DNA of 64,000 bases from contig JAIORB010000006.1 in NCBI GenBank assembly GCA_021108325.1, forward strand, positions 1 through 64,000. Reading direction: 5' to 3'. The notes below the pieces were generated by a model. The model had not been told where the DNA came from and ran no database searches. It worked only from the letters and a program-made list of their open reading frames with translations. Source of the stretch: Bacteroidales bacterium (GTDB lineage Bacteria; Bacteroidota; Bacteroidia; Bacteroidales; UBA12077). Positions within the stretch are counted from its first letter, which is position 1. Every line of letters begins with the position of its first letter. Below are positions 25,088-33,010 of the stretch, one piece after another. A program made the translations under genes and the position numbers.

Positions 25088-25993
25088 TTAAAGTAAAATA
25101 ATTGCAATAATCCCTAATATTAACGGTATCTTCAGAAACCATGCAACGGATTGTTCTATTCTGAAACGAGGAAATACCATTCCAACAAATACTGACCAGA
25201 AATAGATTAAAAAGGATTTAACAATTAATTCAATCCAGGTGGTTGCTCCTCCAAAAAACAAATTCATAAACAAAACAGCCTCAACAACATGAAGTATTGC
25301 TGCATTGGTTCTCAAAACACCTAAGTAAGTACCATGATATTCTGTTGGAGGTCCAATTGGAATTTCATTTGGTGCTTTAACTAAGTTAAATGGAGAATGC
25401 CCAAATGCGCCGAGCACCGACAACATTGCTGCTGCAGTAGCAAAAGGATTGGTAAATACTGTCCAATTCATTATTCCTCCTTGTTGCGCTGCAACAATAT
25501 CAGAAATTGATAATGTTTGATACTGAACAGCTATAGCAATAACAGCCAAAGTCATAGGAACTTCAATTGTAGTAAACTGTGATAGTCCTCTGCTAATACC
25601 AATAAAAGAGTGAGGCTGACCTCCTTCACCTGCTCCAAGAGCCATTCCAAGCATTCCAAAAAACTGGAAATACAAAATAAGAATTAAATCTCCTTTAAAA
25701 GAAAAATTAGTCCAAAGATCTGAACCAAAAACCATAGGCATAAAAAGAAATAAACCAACTCCTCCGGACAATCTAAAAACTGGTCCTAGATAAAACATTA
25801 CACCATGTGTAATTTGTGAACGAATCGCATAATTCTTAACTAAGTCAACCCATGGTTGAAACCATGGAATACCATATCGTTTAGCAACACGCGCACCTAT
25901 TTTTCTCATTAAGGCACTCATTAACAATCCCCAATTCAGGACAATCATTAGTCCAAGAAAAGTGAAAAACAATTTATTGAAATCTATATTCAT
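25088..25993 (-). CDS. NuoH-like membrane subunit (Mbx-like M subunit)
   Basis: A 301-residue integral membrane protein with about eight helices, of the complex I subunit 1 / HycD-MbhM family. The segments GAGEGGQPHSFIGISRGLSQF, NLVKAPNEIPIGPPTEYHG and GMVFPRFRIEQSV are the cytoplasmic loops that face the NuoB/D-like subunits. It links the peripheral arm to the Mrp part. Its place before J-K-L is as in Mbx/Mbs rather than complex I. Confidence 0.88.
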   Translation of the reverse strand: MNIDFNKLFFTFLGLMIVLNWGLLMSALMRKIGARVAKRYGIPWFQPWVDLVKNYAIRSQITHGVMFYLGPVFRLSGGVGLFLFMPMVFGSDLWTNFSFKGDLILILYFQFFGMLGMALGAGEGGQPHSFIGISRGLSQFTTIEVPMTLAVIAIAVQYQTLSISDIVAAQQGGIMNWTVFTNPFATAAAMLSVLGAFGHSPFNLVKAPNEIPIGPPTEYHGTYLGVLRTNAAILHVVEAVLFMNLFFGGATTWIELIVKSFLIYFWSVFVGMVFPRFRIEQSVAWFLKIPLILGIIAIILL

Positions 25994-26021
25994 ATTTTTG
26001 TATATTTTTTTTCAGAAATGC

Positions 26022-29000
26022 TTAATTAAAAAACACAAAATAAACTACCACTATGTATATTATTATGTGAGCCAAATATGTCTGTCCATTTCCACTATAT
26101 ATTCTCCTAACAAATCCTGCAGTATCATGAATTATATCACTCATAAAGTTCCAGAAGTTTGTAATCCATGGCATAACAAGAAACCCTAAGGCTTTATTAT
26201 AACCGGCAAAAATATTATATGAAATATGTGTTGTTTCGGGAGTAAATGGACGCTCTCCGGAATATACAATATTAAATTGTTTTACTTTCTGAGCTTTTCT
26301 GCTAAGTACCACTAACCAAGTCAGAAGTAACATAAACATTACACCAACAATAATCATTATGTGAGTACCATGCCAATTACCAATAGGAGTTGTGGCAAGT
26401 CCTCCATCCCAATTAAGACCTCCGTCAGGAAAATACTGTGCAACAATATCTCCCATAGGTTGTAATATCAATTCAGGTTTAGCTGCAAAAATCATTAAAC
26501 CTATTATTAAAATATAAATTGGGATTATAAACCAAATAGAAATTTCTTTCACATTACGGTGATTATCTTTCAATTGGCCTAAAAATATTGAACTAATCAA
26601 TTTAAACAGATATAAAAATGCTATAATTCCGGCAAAAAATGCAATAGCTCCCTGAAAATACCAACCCTTTAATATCACAGCATTATATAACAACCATTTT
26701 CCAGTAAAACCCGACAATGGAGGCACTCCGGACAGAGCAATAATACCAATTAATACAGCAATAAAAGCAAATGGCATTTTTTTAATCAAACCTCCCATTT
26801 CGTACATATTATGTGTACCAACTCTAAGCACAACTGCTCCAATAGTCAAGAACAATATTGCTTTGTACATAAAGTGATTGATAGTATAAGTGAATGCTGT
26901 TAACCAACCCAAATGAGTCATCATAGCAAGACCAAATACAATATAACCAAGCTGTCCTATTGAAGAATAAGCTAATAAACGTTTAGCATCTTCTTGAAAG
27001 GCAGCTCCTAAATTTCCTATTAATGCAGTGATTGCACCTAACCATCCAAGAATATAAACAATACTAACAGTTTCAATATTCTTAATGGTTGAGATTAATA
27101 ATATTATCAAACCAAAAACACCTGCTTTAAGTAATATAGCCGAAACCATTGGAGAAACATCACTTTCGGCTTCGCCATGAGCACCAGGCAACCAGATGTG
27201 TAAGCCAAGAGTGGCGGTTTTGGTCAGAAAACCAATCATTAGCAAGCTAATAATAATAAAGGCATTATTGGAAATAGAGTTTAACACATCTAATGACAAT
27301 GACATTTGTCCTTGCTGCGCCAAAGCAAATCCGGCAAGAATTAAATATGCACCTCCCATAGAAAACAACATATAGCTTAATGCGTGAGCCATTGATTTTT
27401 TCCCACGTATTATCAAAAAGTATGAGCCTGCTGTCATTAATTCCCAACCAAAGAAAAATTGCAATAAATTTTCGGCTTGTATTATTTGTACCAAACCAAC
27501 ATACATTATCAATGCAACCGGATAAAAACCTCTTCTTTTTCCTTTATATGCATATCCTGCAATAAAAGTTAAGATACCTCCAATCAAAAATATAACAACA
27601 AAAATGAATCTTAACATATCATTTTCAAAGTAGGCTGGAATTATAGTATATGAATAATATGCTAAACCAAGAATTGAAATAGAGTTTTTAACATAAGCAG
27701 GCAAAAAATCTAATGCAAATATGATAACAATAAATATTAATGGTATATAATTAATAATTGCTGCTTCAGGAATTGCCAAACCTGTATAATAACCAATAAG
27801 ATATAAGCCAGCAGCTACTATGCTTACGGGAATTACCTTGTTCAGTTTTATTGGAAATTCCGGAAGATCTTCATTCTTCTCTTTTATTGCATATCCGAAC
27901 CAACGAAACAGATATATTCCTTCGATAAAAGATCCTATAAGAATTAGTGCTAACCAAATAATCTTATCGTTATTTGCAAGTTGCATTATTAACTCCCATT
28001 TTGCAAAGAAAGAAGGAAATGGAGGGAAGCCAACTAAAGCAAAAATGAATGTTCCCATCAATACCAATAAAAGTGGTTTTCTCCTGATAGCCGCCCATCC
28101 TTTTATATATTCGGAATTAACTATTCCTGCTAACCAAAATAATCCTGCTTTTGCAAGGGCATGAGATATTAAAACCCCAAAAGCAATAAATAAAGTTTTG
28201 TCGCCAAGATATGGAGTTAAACCAATTATTGTTAATAGCAATCCTATTTGCCCAATTGATGAATAACCTAATAAGCGATTTGCTCTATCCTGTTTTAATC
28301 CCAATAAATTTGAACCAAGGAAAGTAATGATTCCGATTAGTCCAATAATATAATACCCTGAATCTCCTACAATTGGTAAAATTTTTGCAAGAACAAAAAT
28401 TCCTGCTGATGCGGAAGCTGCAGAGATAACAGCCCCAATTCCGGGATGTGCTGCTTCATAAACATCCAAAGCCCATCCGTTTGCAGGAAAAGGTTTTAAT
28501 TCAAGAATAATTGCGATTAAAACTAAAAATACGGCAACTGCACCGCCCTTAACATAAATTAAATTTAGTTTGATAATATCATTAATAAATAAGGAGCCTG
28601 CGAAATAATAAATTGCAATAATTCCTATTAGCAGTATCCCGCTAATAATACCTGTTGCAATAATATATTTAAATCCGGCACTTGTAGCATTAATACTCTT
28701 ATCTAATATAATTAATCCTGCTGTTGCAATACTGGCAATTTCAAGGAAAACAAAGAGATTGAAAATATCTCTGGTCATTATTACCACATTCAATCCCATG
28801 AACAACAGAACAAATATCATCATCATCTGAACGCCTTTTTCCTTGAGCTGATCATACAAATAAATCGCTGCCAGTAATCCTATAATATTTATCAGGCTCA
28901 GAAAAACTGATTCATGAAGCCCCATTTGCAAACTAATTGAAAATGGTGGTTTAAAGCCTGCTGTAAAAATTTGTATTGTTTCTTGTTGCTGAGTTAAAAA

Positions 29001-29150
29001 AGCATACAACCACTGACCCGAAATAAAAGTCATAAAGGCCATTGCGAATAACATAAATGCAAAAGAAAAATTACTATTGGCTTTCTTGAAAAATCCAAGA
29101 GAGAAAGCCGTTCCTAATGCAATTGCGATTATATATATAGGTCCTACCAT
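26022..29150 (-). CDS. Tandem-fused antiporter-like subunits (MrpD/NuoL-N type, HH' fusion)
   Basis: A 1042-residue membrane protein holding two complete MrpD/NuoL-M-N-type units in one chain. Unit 1 (about 1-480) has the TM5 Glu137, TM7 Lys219, His330/Lys334 (SHALAKAG) and Lys384. Unit 2 (about 495-935) has Glu570 (FFFGWELM), Lys644, His759/Lys763 (NHFMYKA) and Lys818. All residues of the proton/sodium channel axis are therefore kept in both halves. The C-terminal 100 residues add two or three helices, possibly the lateral helix. In Mbx/Mbs these are separate H and H' genes as I recall. Start overlaps the MnhC gene by 7 bases. Confidence 0.88.
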   Translation of the reverse strand: MVGPIYIIAIALGTAFSLGFFKKANSNFSFAFMLFAMAFMTFISGQWLYAFLTQQQETIQIFTAGFKPPFSISLQMGLHESVFLSLINIIGLLAAIYLYDQLKEKGVQMMMIFVLLFMGLNVVIMTRDIFNLFVFLEIASIATAGLIILDKSINATSAGFKYIIATGIISGILLIGIIAIYYFAGSLFINDIIKLNLIYVKGGAVAVFLVLIAIILELKPFPANGWALDVYEAAHPGIGAVISAASASAGIFVLAKILPIVGDSGYYIIGLIGIITFLGSNLLGLKQDRANRLLGYSSIGQIGLLLTIIGLTPYLGDKTLFIAFGVLISHALAKAGLFWLAGIVNSEYIKGWAAIRRKPLLLVLMGTFIFALVGFPPFPSFFAKWELIMQLANNDKIIWLALILIGSFIEGIYLFRWFGYAIKEKNEDLPEFPIKLNKVIPVSIVAAGLYLIGYYTGLAIPEAAIINYIPLIFIVIIFALDFLPAYVKNSISILGLAYYSYTIIPAYFENDMLRFIFVVIFLIGGILTFIAGYAYKGKRRGFYPVALIMYVGLVQIIQAENLLQFFFGWELMTAGSYFLIIRGKKSMAHALSYMLFSMGGAYLILAGFALAQQGQMSLSLDVLNSISNNAFIIISLLMIGFLTKTATLGLHIWLPGAHGEAESDVSPMVSAILLKAGVFGLIILLISTIKNIETVSIVYILGWLGAITALIGNLGAAFQEDAKRLLAYSSIGQLGYIVFGLAMMTHLGWLTAFTYTINHFMYKAILFLTIGAVVLRVGTHNMYEMGGLIKKMPFAFIAVLIGIIALSGVPPLSGFTGKWLLYNAVILKGWYFQGAIAFFAGIIAFLYLFKLISSIFLGQLKDNHRNVKEISIWFIIPIYILIIGLMIFAAKPELILQPMGDIVAQYFPDGGLNWDGGLATTPIGNWHGTHIMIIVGVMFMLLLTWLVVLSRKAQKVKQFNIVYSGERPFTPETTHISYNIFAGYNKALGFLVMPWITNFWNFMSDIIHDTAGFVRRIYSGNGQTYLAHIIIYIVVVYFVFFN

Positions 29151-29515
29151 TTTAGATCGTTATAATTATTGATTTCTAATGATTTCCTTTTCTGATACAT
29201 TTTTAAAACATATGTAAGCATAAGTGCTGTAACACCAAGTCCGATAACAATAGCTGTAAGAACCAATGCCTGTGGAACAGGGTCAACAACAGAATTTCCT
29301 ACATCATTTATATTTACAGATTGATCAATGATTGGAGCAGTACGGTTTTTCACATACCCAATACTTACCATAATAATATGAATACCTGTATCGAACAAGG
29401 TAAATCCAATTACAATCTTAATTAGATTTTTTTGAGTTAACAATCCCCATATGCCAATCAGGACAAGGATTACTCCTGTAATTAATGTTATAATTTCTAG
29501 ATTTAAATTTTCCAT
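29144..29515 (-). CDS. mnhC: MnhC/MrpC/NuoK-like subunit (Mbx-like G subunit)
   Basis: A 123-residue protein with three membrane helices of the NuoK/MrpC family. TM2 (LIKIVIGFTLFDTGIHIIMVSIGY) is typical, and a periplasmic loop leads into VPQALVLTAIVIGLGVTALMLTY, the MrpC signature. It packs beside the antiporter-like units. Overlaps its neighbours on both sides. Confidence 0.88.
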   Translation of the reverse strand: MENLNLEIITLITGVILVLIGIWGLLTQKNLIKIVIGFTLFDTGIHIIMVSIGYVKNRTAPIIDQSVNINDVGNSVVDPVPQALVLTAIVIGLGVTALMLTYVLKMYQKRKSLEINNYNDLKW

Positions 29516-30213
29516 TATGCTTCGTTCTGATTTTCATGTAGATTAGTAATTATTCCTGATAATTCAGCACCAACTTTTAATCCGACAAATATGTATATAA
29601 CAGGAATTACACCTGCACTAAAAATAGTTCCGAATGTTCCTAAGGGTAATAATTTGTTGTCGAGAAATCCTGCTGCAAAAAGAACACCTGCAACACCAAT
29701 TAAAACAAAGCTTATTCCTGAAATGGATTCAACAAGGGTGATTAATTTATGACCAACTTCTTTTGCAGGTTGGGCAAGTAACATTAGCACTAAACCAGAT
29801 GCTATTATTGCTCCACCCTGAAAACCTCCACCAGGACTCAGGTGTCCGTTAATAAAAACATATATACCAAATAAAAATATTACCGGCACCAATATTCTTG
29901 ATGCTGTATCTAATATTTCACTTGTTGATCTTAATTTTCGGTTTCGGCTTGCTCCTGCTTCAACCTTAAGGAGAAAACTTACAATAGCTGCCGCCAGAAA
30001 CAAAATGGTTACTTCGCCAAGAGTATCTAAGCCACGGTATGTTACAACTACAGCAGTTACAAGGTTGGCAGAACCAACTTCTTCCGGTCCTGATACAGCA
30101 TAATGATTTGCTAAAATGTTTAAATCAGTATTTCCGTTAAAACCAACAAATAAATCGGCCAATAAAACAGCAAACCCAATTAACACGATAAATATCAATG
30201 AATTTTTAACCAT
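29515..30213 (-). CDS. MnhB-domain subunit with an N-terminal MbhE-like part (E-F fusion)
   Basis: A 232-residue protein. The N-terminal 100 residues include AVVVTYRGLDTLGEVTILF, the signature of MbhE/MrpA-C-terminal proteins; the second half has RILVPVIFLFGIYVFINGHLSPGGGFQGG, the MnhB signature. The protein therefore combines what are often two separate short subunits. It is part of the Mrp module. It overlaps the DUF4040 gene by 8 bases. Confidence 0.85.
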   Translation of the reverse strand: MVKNSLIFIVLIGFAVLLADLFVGFNGNTDLNILANHYAVSGPEEVGSANLVTAVVVTYRGLDTLGEVTILFLAAAIVSFLLKVEAGASRNRKLRSTSEILDTASRILVPVIFLFGIYVFINGHLSPGGGFQGGAIIASGLVLMLLAQPAKEVGHKLITLVESISGISFVLIGVAGVLFAAGFLDNKLLPLGTFGTIFSAGVIPVIYIFVGLKVGAELSGIITNLHENQNEA

Positions 30214-30451
30214 TTTGTCTTTTTATTTTGTTTAGAACATAAAAGAAAATAATAGTGGATAATCCACTACCAATAGCTGCTTCAGTCATTGCAACATCAG
30301 GAGCTGCTAAAAGCAGGTACAATATTGATGCAAACAAACTAACAACTCCGGCAGCAATTATCCCAACAACTATATTTTTATGATGAACAGCAATGATTGC
30401 CATTATCAGAATCAAAACACCTATAACGATTGCAATTATCAGGTTAATCAT
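30206..30451 (-). CDS. DUF4040 protein (MbhD-like, MrpA C-terminal type)
   Basis: An 81-residue protein with three helices. The motif APDVAMTEAAIGSGLSTIIFF is the hallmark of the DUF4040 part of MrpA and of stand-alone MbhD. It belongs to the Mrp module between MnhG and the MnhB-domain gene. Confidence 0.88.
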   Translation of the reverse strand: MINLIIAIVIGVLILIMAIIAVHHKNIVVGIIAAGVVSLFASILYLLLAAPDVAMTEAAIGSGLSTIIFFYVLNKIKRQNG

Positions 30452-30452
30452 A

Positions 30453-30815
30453 TTATTCGTTTTTAATTTCTTCGTTTACTTTATAAGTAGTCTCTTCTTT
30501 ATTTAACAAATCCGCCACAGTTTTATCTGTTAAAGGAATTTTAATATAATGTGCAGCTCTCGCAAGTACATGAGACGAAACCGGATTGGTTATTAATATA
30601 AATGTCATGAGTAATACTAACTTACCCCACCATTCAGGGATAATTAATAATAATCCAAATAAAGTTAAAAATGCACCCAGAGTAGATGCTTTTGTTCCTG
30701 CCTGTATACGATTATATAAATCGGGCATACGAACCAGGCCTAAAGCTCCAAGAAATAAAAAGACTGATCCTAACAAAACTAACACTGCTCCAATAATTTC
30801 AAGTATATTTCCCAT
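30453..30815 (-). CDS. mnhG: MnhG/MrpG subunit
   Basis: About 120 residues, three helices, of the Na+/H+ antiporter subunit G family: GAVLVLLGSVFLFLGALGLVRMPDLYNRI and QAGTKASTLGAFLTLFG are typical. The frame opens further upstream to 30848, but I place the start at MGNILEI (30815), with an AAGGGGAT-like ribosome site before it and a 1-base gap to the preceding gene. The C-terminal tail is charged. Confidence 0.88.
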   Translation of the reverse strand: MGNILEIIGAVLVLLGSVFLFLGALGLVRMPDLYNRIQAGTKASTLGAFLTLFGLLLIIPEWWGKLVLLMTFILITNPVSSHVLARAAHYIKIPLTDKTVADLLNKEETTYKVNEEIKNE

Positions 30816-30816
30816 A

Positions 30817-31077
30817 CTACAATCCCCTTTCAAAATAACGTGAAACAATAATTACACCCAGAAAGCTAAGCAATCCATATACTATAGCAACATCAAGGTA
30901 AATAATTCGTGATGAAAATTTTGCAATTAATCCAATAAGTGCAAGCGAACTAACCGTCATCACATCAAATGCAACTAAACGATCAGGGGCTGTAGGGCCT
31001 TTGATAAACCGATAAAGTGTCAGCAATATTGCCAACAATATTATTATCGCCGATATAAAAAGTAATGTATTAACCAT
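30817..31077 (-). CDS. mnhF: MnhF/MrpF subunit
   Basis: An 86-residue, three-helix protein of the MrpF family; RFIKGPTAPDRLVAFDVMT (residues 23-41) is the family signature. It overlaps the MnhE gene by 8 bases. Confidence 0.9.
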   Translation of the reverse strand: MVNTLLFISAIIILLAILLTLYRFIKGPTAPDRLVAFDVMTVSSLALIGLIAKFSSRIIYLDVAIVYGLLSFLGVIIVSRYFERGL

Positions 31078-31564
31078 ATATTTTAACTAAGATTTTTTCA
31101 AATTTATCAACTATAGCTGCTGTAGCTTTATCAATATCTTCGCAACAAACATCAATACAGTGAATATAAAGAATATCATCTTCTATATCAACTGTAAGCG
31201 TACCTGGAGTGAGAGTAATTGAATTTGCAAGAATCATTCTACCCATTTTAGATTTTAGAACTGTTTTTGTTTTAATAATTCCAGGATTAATAGGAAGAGA
31301 TGGTGTTAGCACCCTGCGCGCCACATCAAGGTTAGATTTTACCAATTCTGCAAGAAAAACAAACAGATACCAAATTGTGTAAAAAACAGATCCTAATGAA
31401 AACTTTAATTCATTAAAAACAGTTATTCTGCTTCCCATAATTATAGAAATAACAAATGATAAAATCACTCCTATTATCATCACTTCTATCTGAAACTGAT
31501 TGTTTAACAATATCCATATCGATAACAATATCAGGAAGATAGCTGTAATATTCTTTATTTTCAT
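31070..31564 (-). CDS. mnhE: MnhE/MrpE subunit (first gene of the Mbx-like operon)
   Basis: A 164-residue protein of the MrpE family: two N-terminal helices, then a cytoplasmic domain with LVKSNLDVARRVLTPSLPINPGI and ILANSITLTPGTLTVDIEDD, the family hallmark. It starts the 12-gene leftward operon at 31564. The operon order is E, F, G, DUF4040, B, C, D-D', NuoH, NuoB, NuoC, NuoD, NuoI-GltD, close to the A-B-C-D-F-G-H-H'-M-J-K-L-N order of Mbx as I recall it. Confidence 0.9.
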   Translation of the reverse strand: MKIKNITAIFLILLSIWILLNNQFQIEVMIIGVILSFVISIIMGSRITVFNELKFSLGSVFYTIWYLFVFLAELVKSNLDVARRVLTPSLPINPGIIKTKTVLKSKMGRMILANSITLTPGTLTVDIEDDILYIHCIDVCCEDIDKATAAIVDKFEKILVKIYG

Positions 31565-31659
31565 GTAACAGGTTTTAGATATATGTATATATAGATAATA
31601 TTATGTGACAAATCTACAACACTTCGTTTATTAAAACACTTAAATTTAATTTTTTTTTT

Positions 31660-31820
31660 ATGACGAATCAGTCTGATCCTAAAACTTGTTCCGACTGTAA
31701 AGAAAAACAATTCTGTTCTAAGTAGTTATAATGCAGATGGATTAATCATAACAAATAAAAATAATATTCATATCTGGTTTAAAAAGAAAAATGAAAATCT
31801 TATTAAAAATAAAAAAGGTT
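31660..31820 (+). pseudogene. Left remnant of a small regulator-like gene (possible Crp/Fnr relative), split by the composite transposon
   Basis: From ATG at 31660 the frame reads MTNQSDPKTCSDCKEKQFCSK and stops at 31725; the Cys spacing recalls N-termini of Fnr-type regulators. In the next frame a segment reads SSYNADGLIITNKNNIHI, resembling the wing after the HTH of Crp/Fnr proteins, and runs into the transposon at 31820. The two frames suggest an internal deletion before the insertion. The reading frame continues across the transposon at 40541. Family assignment is tentative; only short pieces are present. Confidence 0.4.
31813..31820. repeat. Target-site duplication of the composite transposon, left
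   Basis: AAAAGGTT directly left of IS66 copy 1. The same 8 bases lie directly right of copy 2 (40541-40548). Eight bases is the usual IS66 duplication length. The inner flanks of the two copies (AAAAAATG after copy 1, AACTTAGC before copy 2) do not match. Confidence 0.85.
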
Positions 31821-31824
31821 TTAA

Positions 31825-32080
31825 CTAATCAGTGTACTGTAAATTTGCAATAATTTTGAGAGAATTCAATATATTTTGATTGTTTTTAAGAACAGTATCT
31901 GTAACAGAACGCAGAACAGCAAAGTTGTATCCTCCAGTTAGCGATTTAAACTGCCCTGATATTTTTTGCTTTACTTTTATATTTCTTATTGCTCTTTCAG
32001 AAGCATTATTATCCGGTGGCACCTTTGGATGATATAGAAAAGTGAAAATATAATCTTCGTATTTTTGGCTTAATAGACAA
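31825..32080 (-). pseudogene. IS66 transposase, C-terminal fragment (copy 1)
   Basis: The frame reads YEDYIFTFLYHPK and then VPPDNNASERAIRNIKVK, the conserved IS66 C-terminal block with the catalytic Glu, ending LQYTD at the element's edge. The upstream two thirds of the protein are absent. Confidence 0.85.
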
Positions 32081-32082
32081 AA

Positions 32083-32178
32083 AGGAGGCTGTAAGCCTCT
32101 GTAATCATTGATATTTATACCTTTGCACTAAATCAAAGCTTATGAATAAAAAAAGTGCATTTATTGTGGGAGTTCAAT
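32083..32178 (+). promoter_or_regulatory. Foreign segment inside IS66 copy 1: hairpin, promoter and start codon
   Basis: GAGGCTGTAAGCCTC forms a hairpin (about 32089-32103), followed by TACCTTTG (32118-32125), a perfect TAnnTTTG Bacteroidota -7 element, and an ATG at 32142 that opens MNKKSAFIVG, a typical start of nucleotide-binding enzymes. It appears to be a captured host intergenic region facing right. The reading frame continues a short way into antisense IS66 sequence. Confidence 0.5.
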
Positions 32179-32760
32179 CACAAAGAAAAATGGCACTCGA
32201 AAAACATCATGAAAAATCTCCTGCATACGTTTAAACGGAACATATTGTCTTGTATGAAAATATCCTATTAAACTCTCTATATTATTACCGTAACTTACAT
32301 GCGCATTGACTTGAGTGGGATAACTGCTTTTTGTTGCATGCCCGCAACTACAAATCCGTTTGTATATTTGATGTTCTGTTGTTTCAAATTTTATTTTAGG
32401 AATATCTATAACTTGACGTTTCCCTACAAATTCATACGGAGTATTTCGAATGTCTTTCCCGCAACAACTACAATATTCAGGTATATGTTTTTCTATGAAA
32501 TCAGGTTCTTTAACCATTTTTAGCGTATTACCTTTTCTTCCTTTTTGTCCCCCGGGTTTCTTCCTGTCTTTTTTCGTAAACTTTGATTTCGTTTTGAACA
32601 ATTCTCATCTTTTGATGGTAGTATTGAACTATTGTTGCTGTTCTTTGGCGTTTCATATTTTGATAAGCGCCTTCGTAACTCTTTTTGAGAGAAATTCTAC
32701 TTTCTGTATTAATTCAAATATGATCTTATCTTTATCCAACCTCTACGATTTTTTACAAAA
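32161..32760 (-). pseudogene. IS66 transposase, N-terminal fragment with frameshifts (copy 1)
   Basis: The main frame (146 codons from 32601) has the IS66 zinc-finger region CSCCGKDI (Cys-x2-Cys) and RICSCGHAT, and ends abruptly after VPFFFV. Upstream, two other frames carry the helix FELIQKVEFLS and the typical LSKYETPKNSNN, so at least two frameshifts break the gene. It is identical in copy 2, so the defects came before the duplication. Confidence 0.85.
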
Positions 32761-33010
32761 AAATTGGTGACGATTCTTTAAATCAAATATTTATAGCATT
32801 ATTTATCAAGAGCAACATCAGTTTTTTGTTGATAATGGTTGTTTTTTTGATTCTAAATATTTAAGCTACAAGACACTGTTTGAAACTTGTTAATAACAGA
32901 ATATATTTTTGTATTTTTAGCACTGATCCGTTACAAAAAATGAAATAAGACGTAAACGGACATTAAATTTTCAGAACCAACTGTGTTTAAATATCAATAA
33001 TAAAGAACTT

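Larger units (their letters stand above)
31821..32934 (-). mobile_element. IS66-family derivative, copy 1 (internally deleted)
   Basis: 1114 bp. The left end is TTAACTAATCAGTG; the right end reads GTAACGGATCAGTG on the minus strand (IS66 ends usually begin GTAA). It keeps the C-terminal (31825-32080) and N-terminal (32161-32760) ends of the TnpC gene but lacks the central DDE part. The N-terminal gene region carries at least two frameshifts: one frame gives LRRRLSKYETPKNSNN, the next gives KKPGGQKGRKG. About 90 bases of foreign sequence with a promoter-like element replace the centre. Confidence 0.85.

Noticed and set aside
20785-31564. Reading the operon as ordinary complex I (nuo) or as a plain Mrp antiporter
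   Set aside because: There is no NuoE/F/G/A/J or quinone His motif, and the NuoB/C/D/H/I homologues are in the same operon as the complete Mrp set, so neither label fits.
32450-32770. Rightward 106-codon open frame inside IS66 copy 1 (repeated at 40056-40376)
   Set aside because: It is antisense to the IS66 TnpC N-terminal region and its sequence is low in informative content; it is a shadow.
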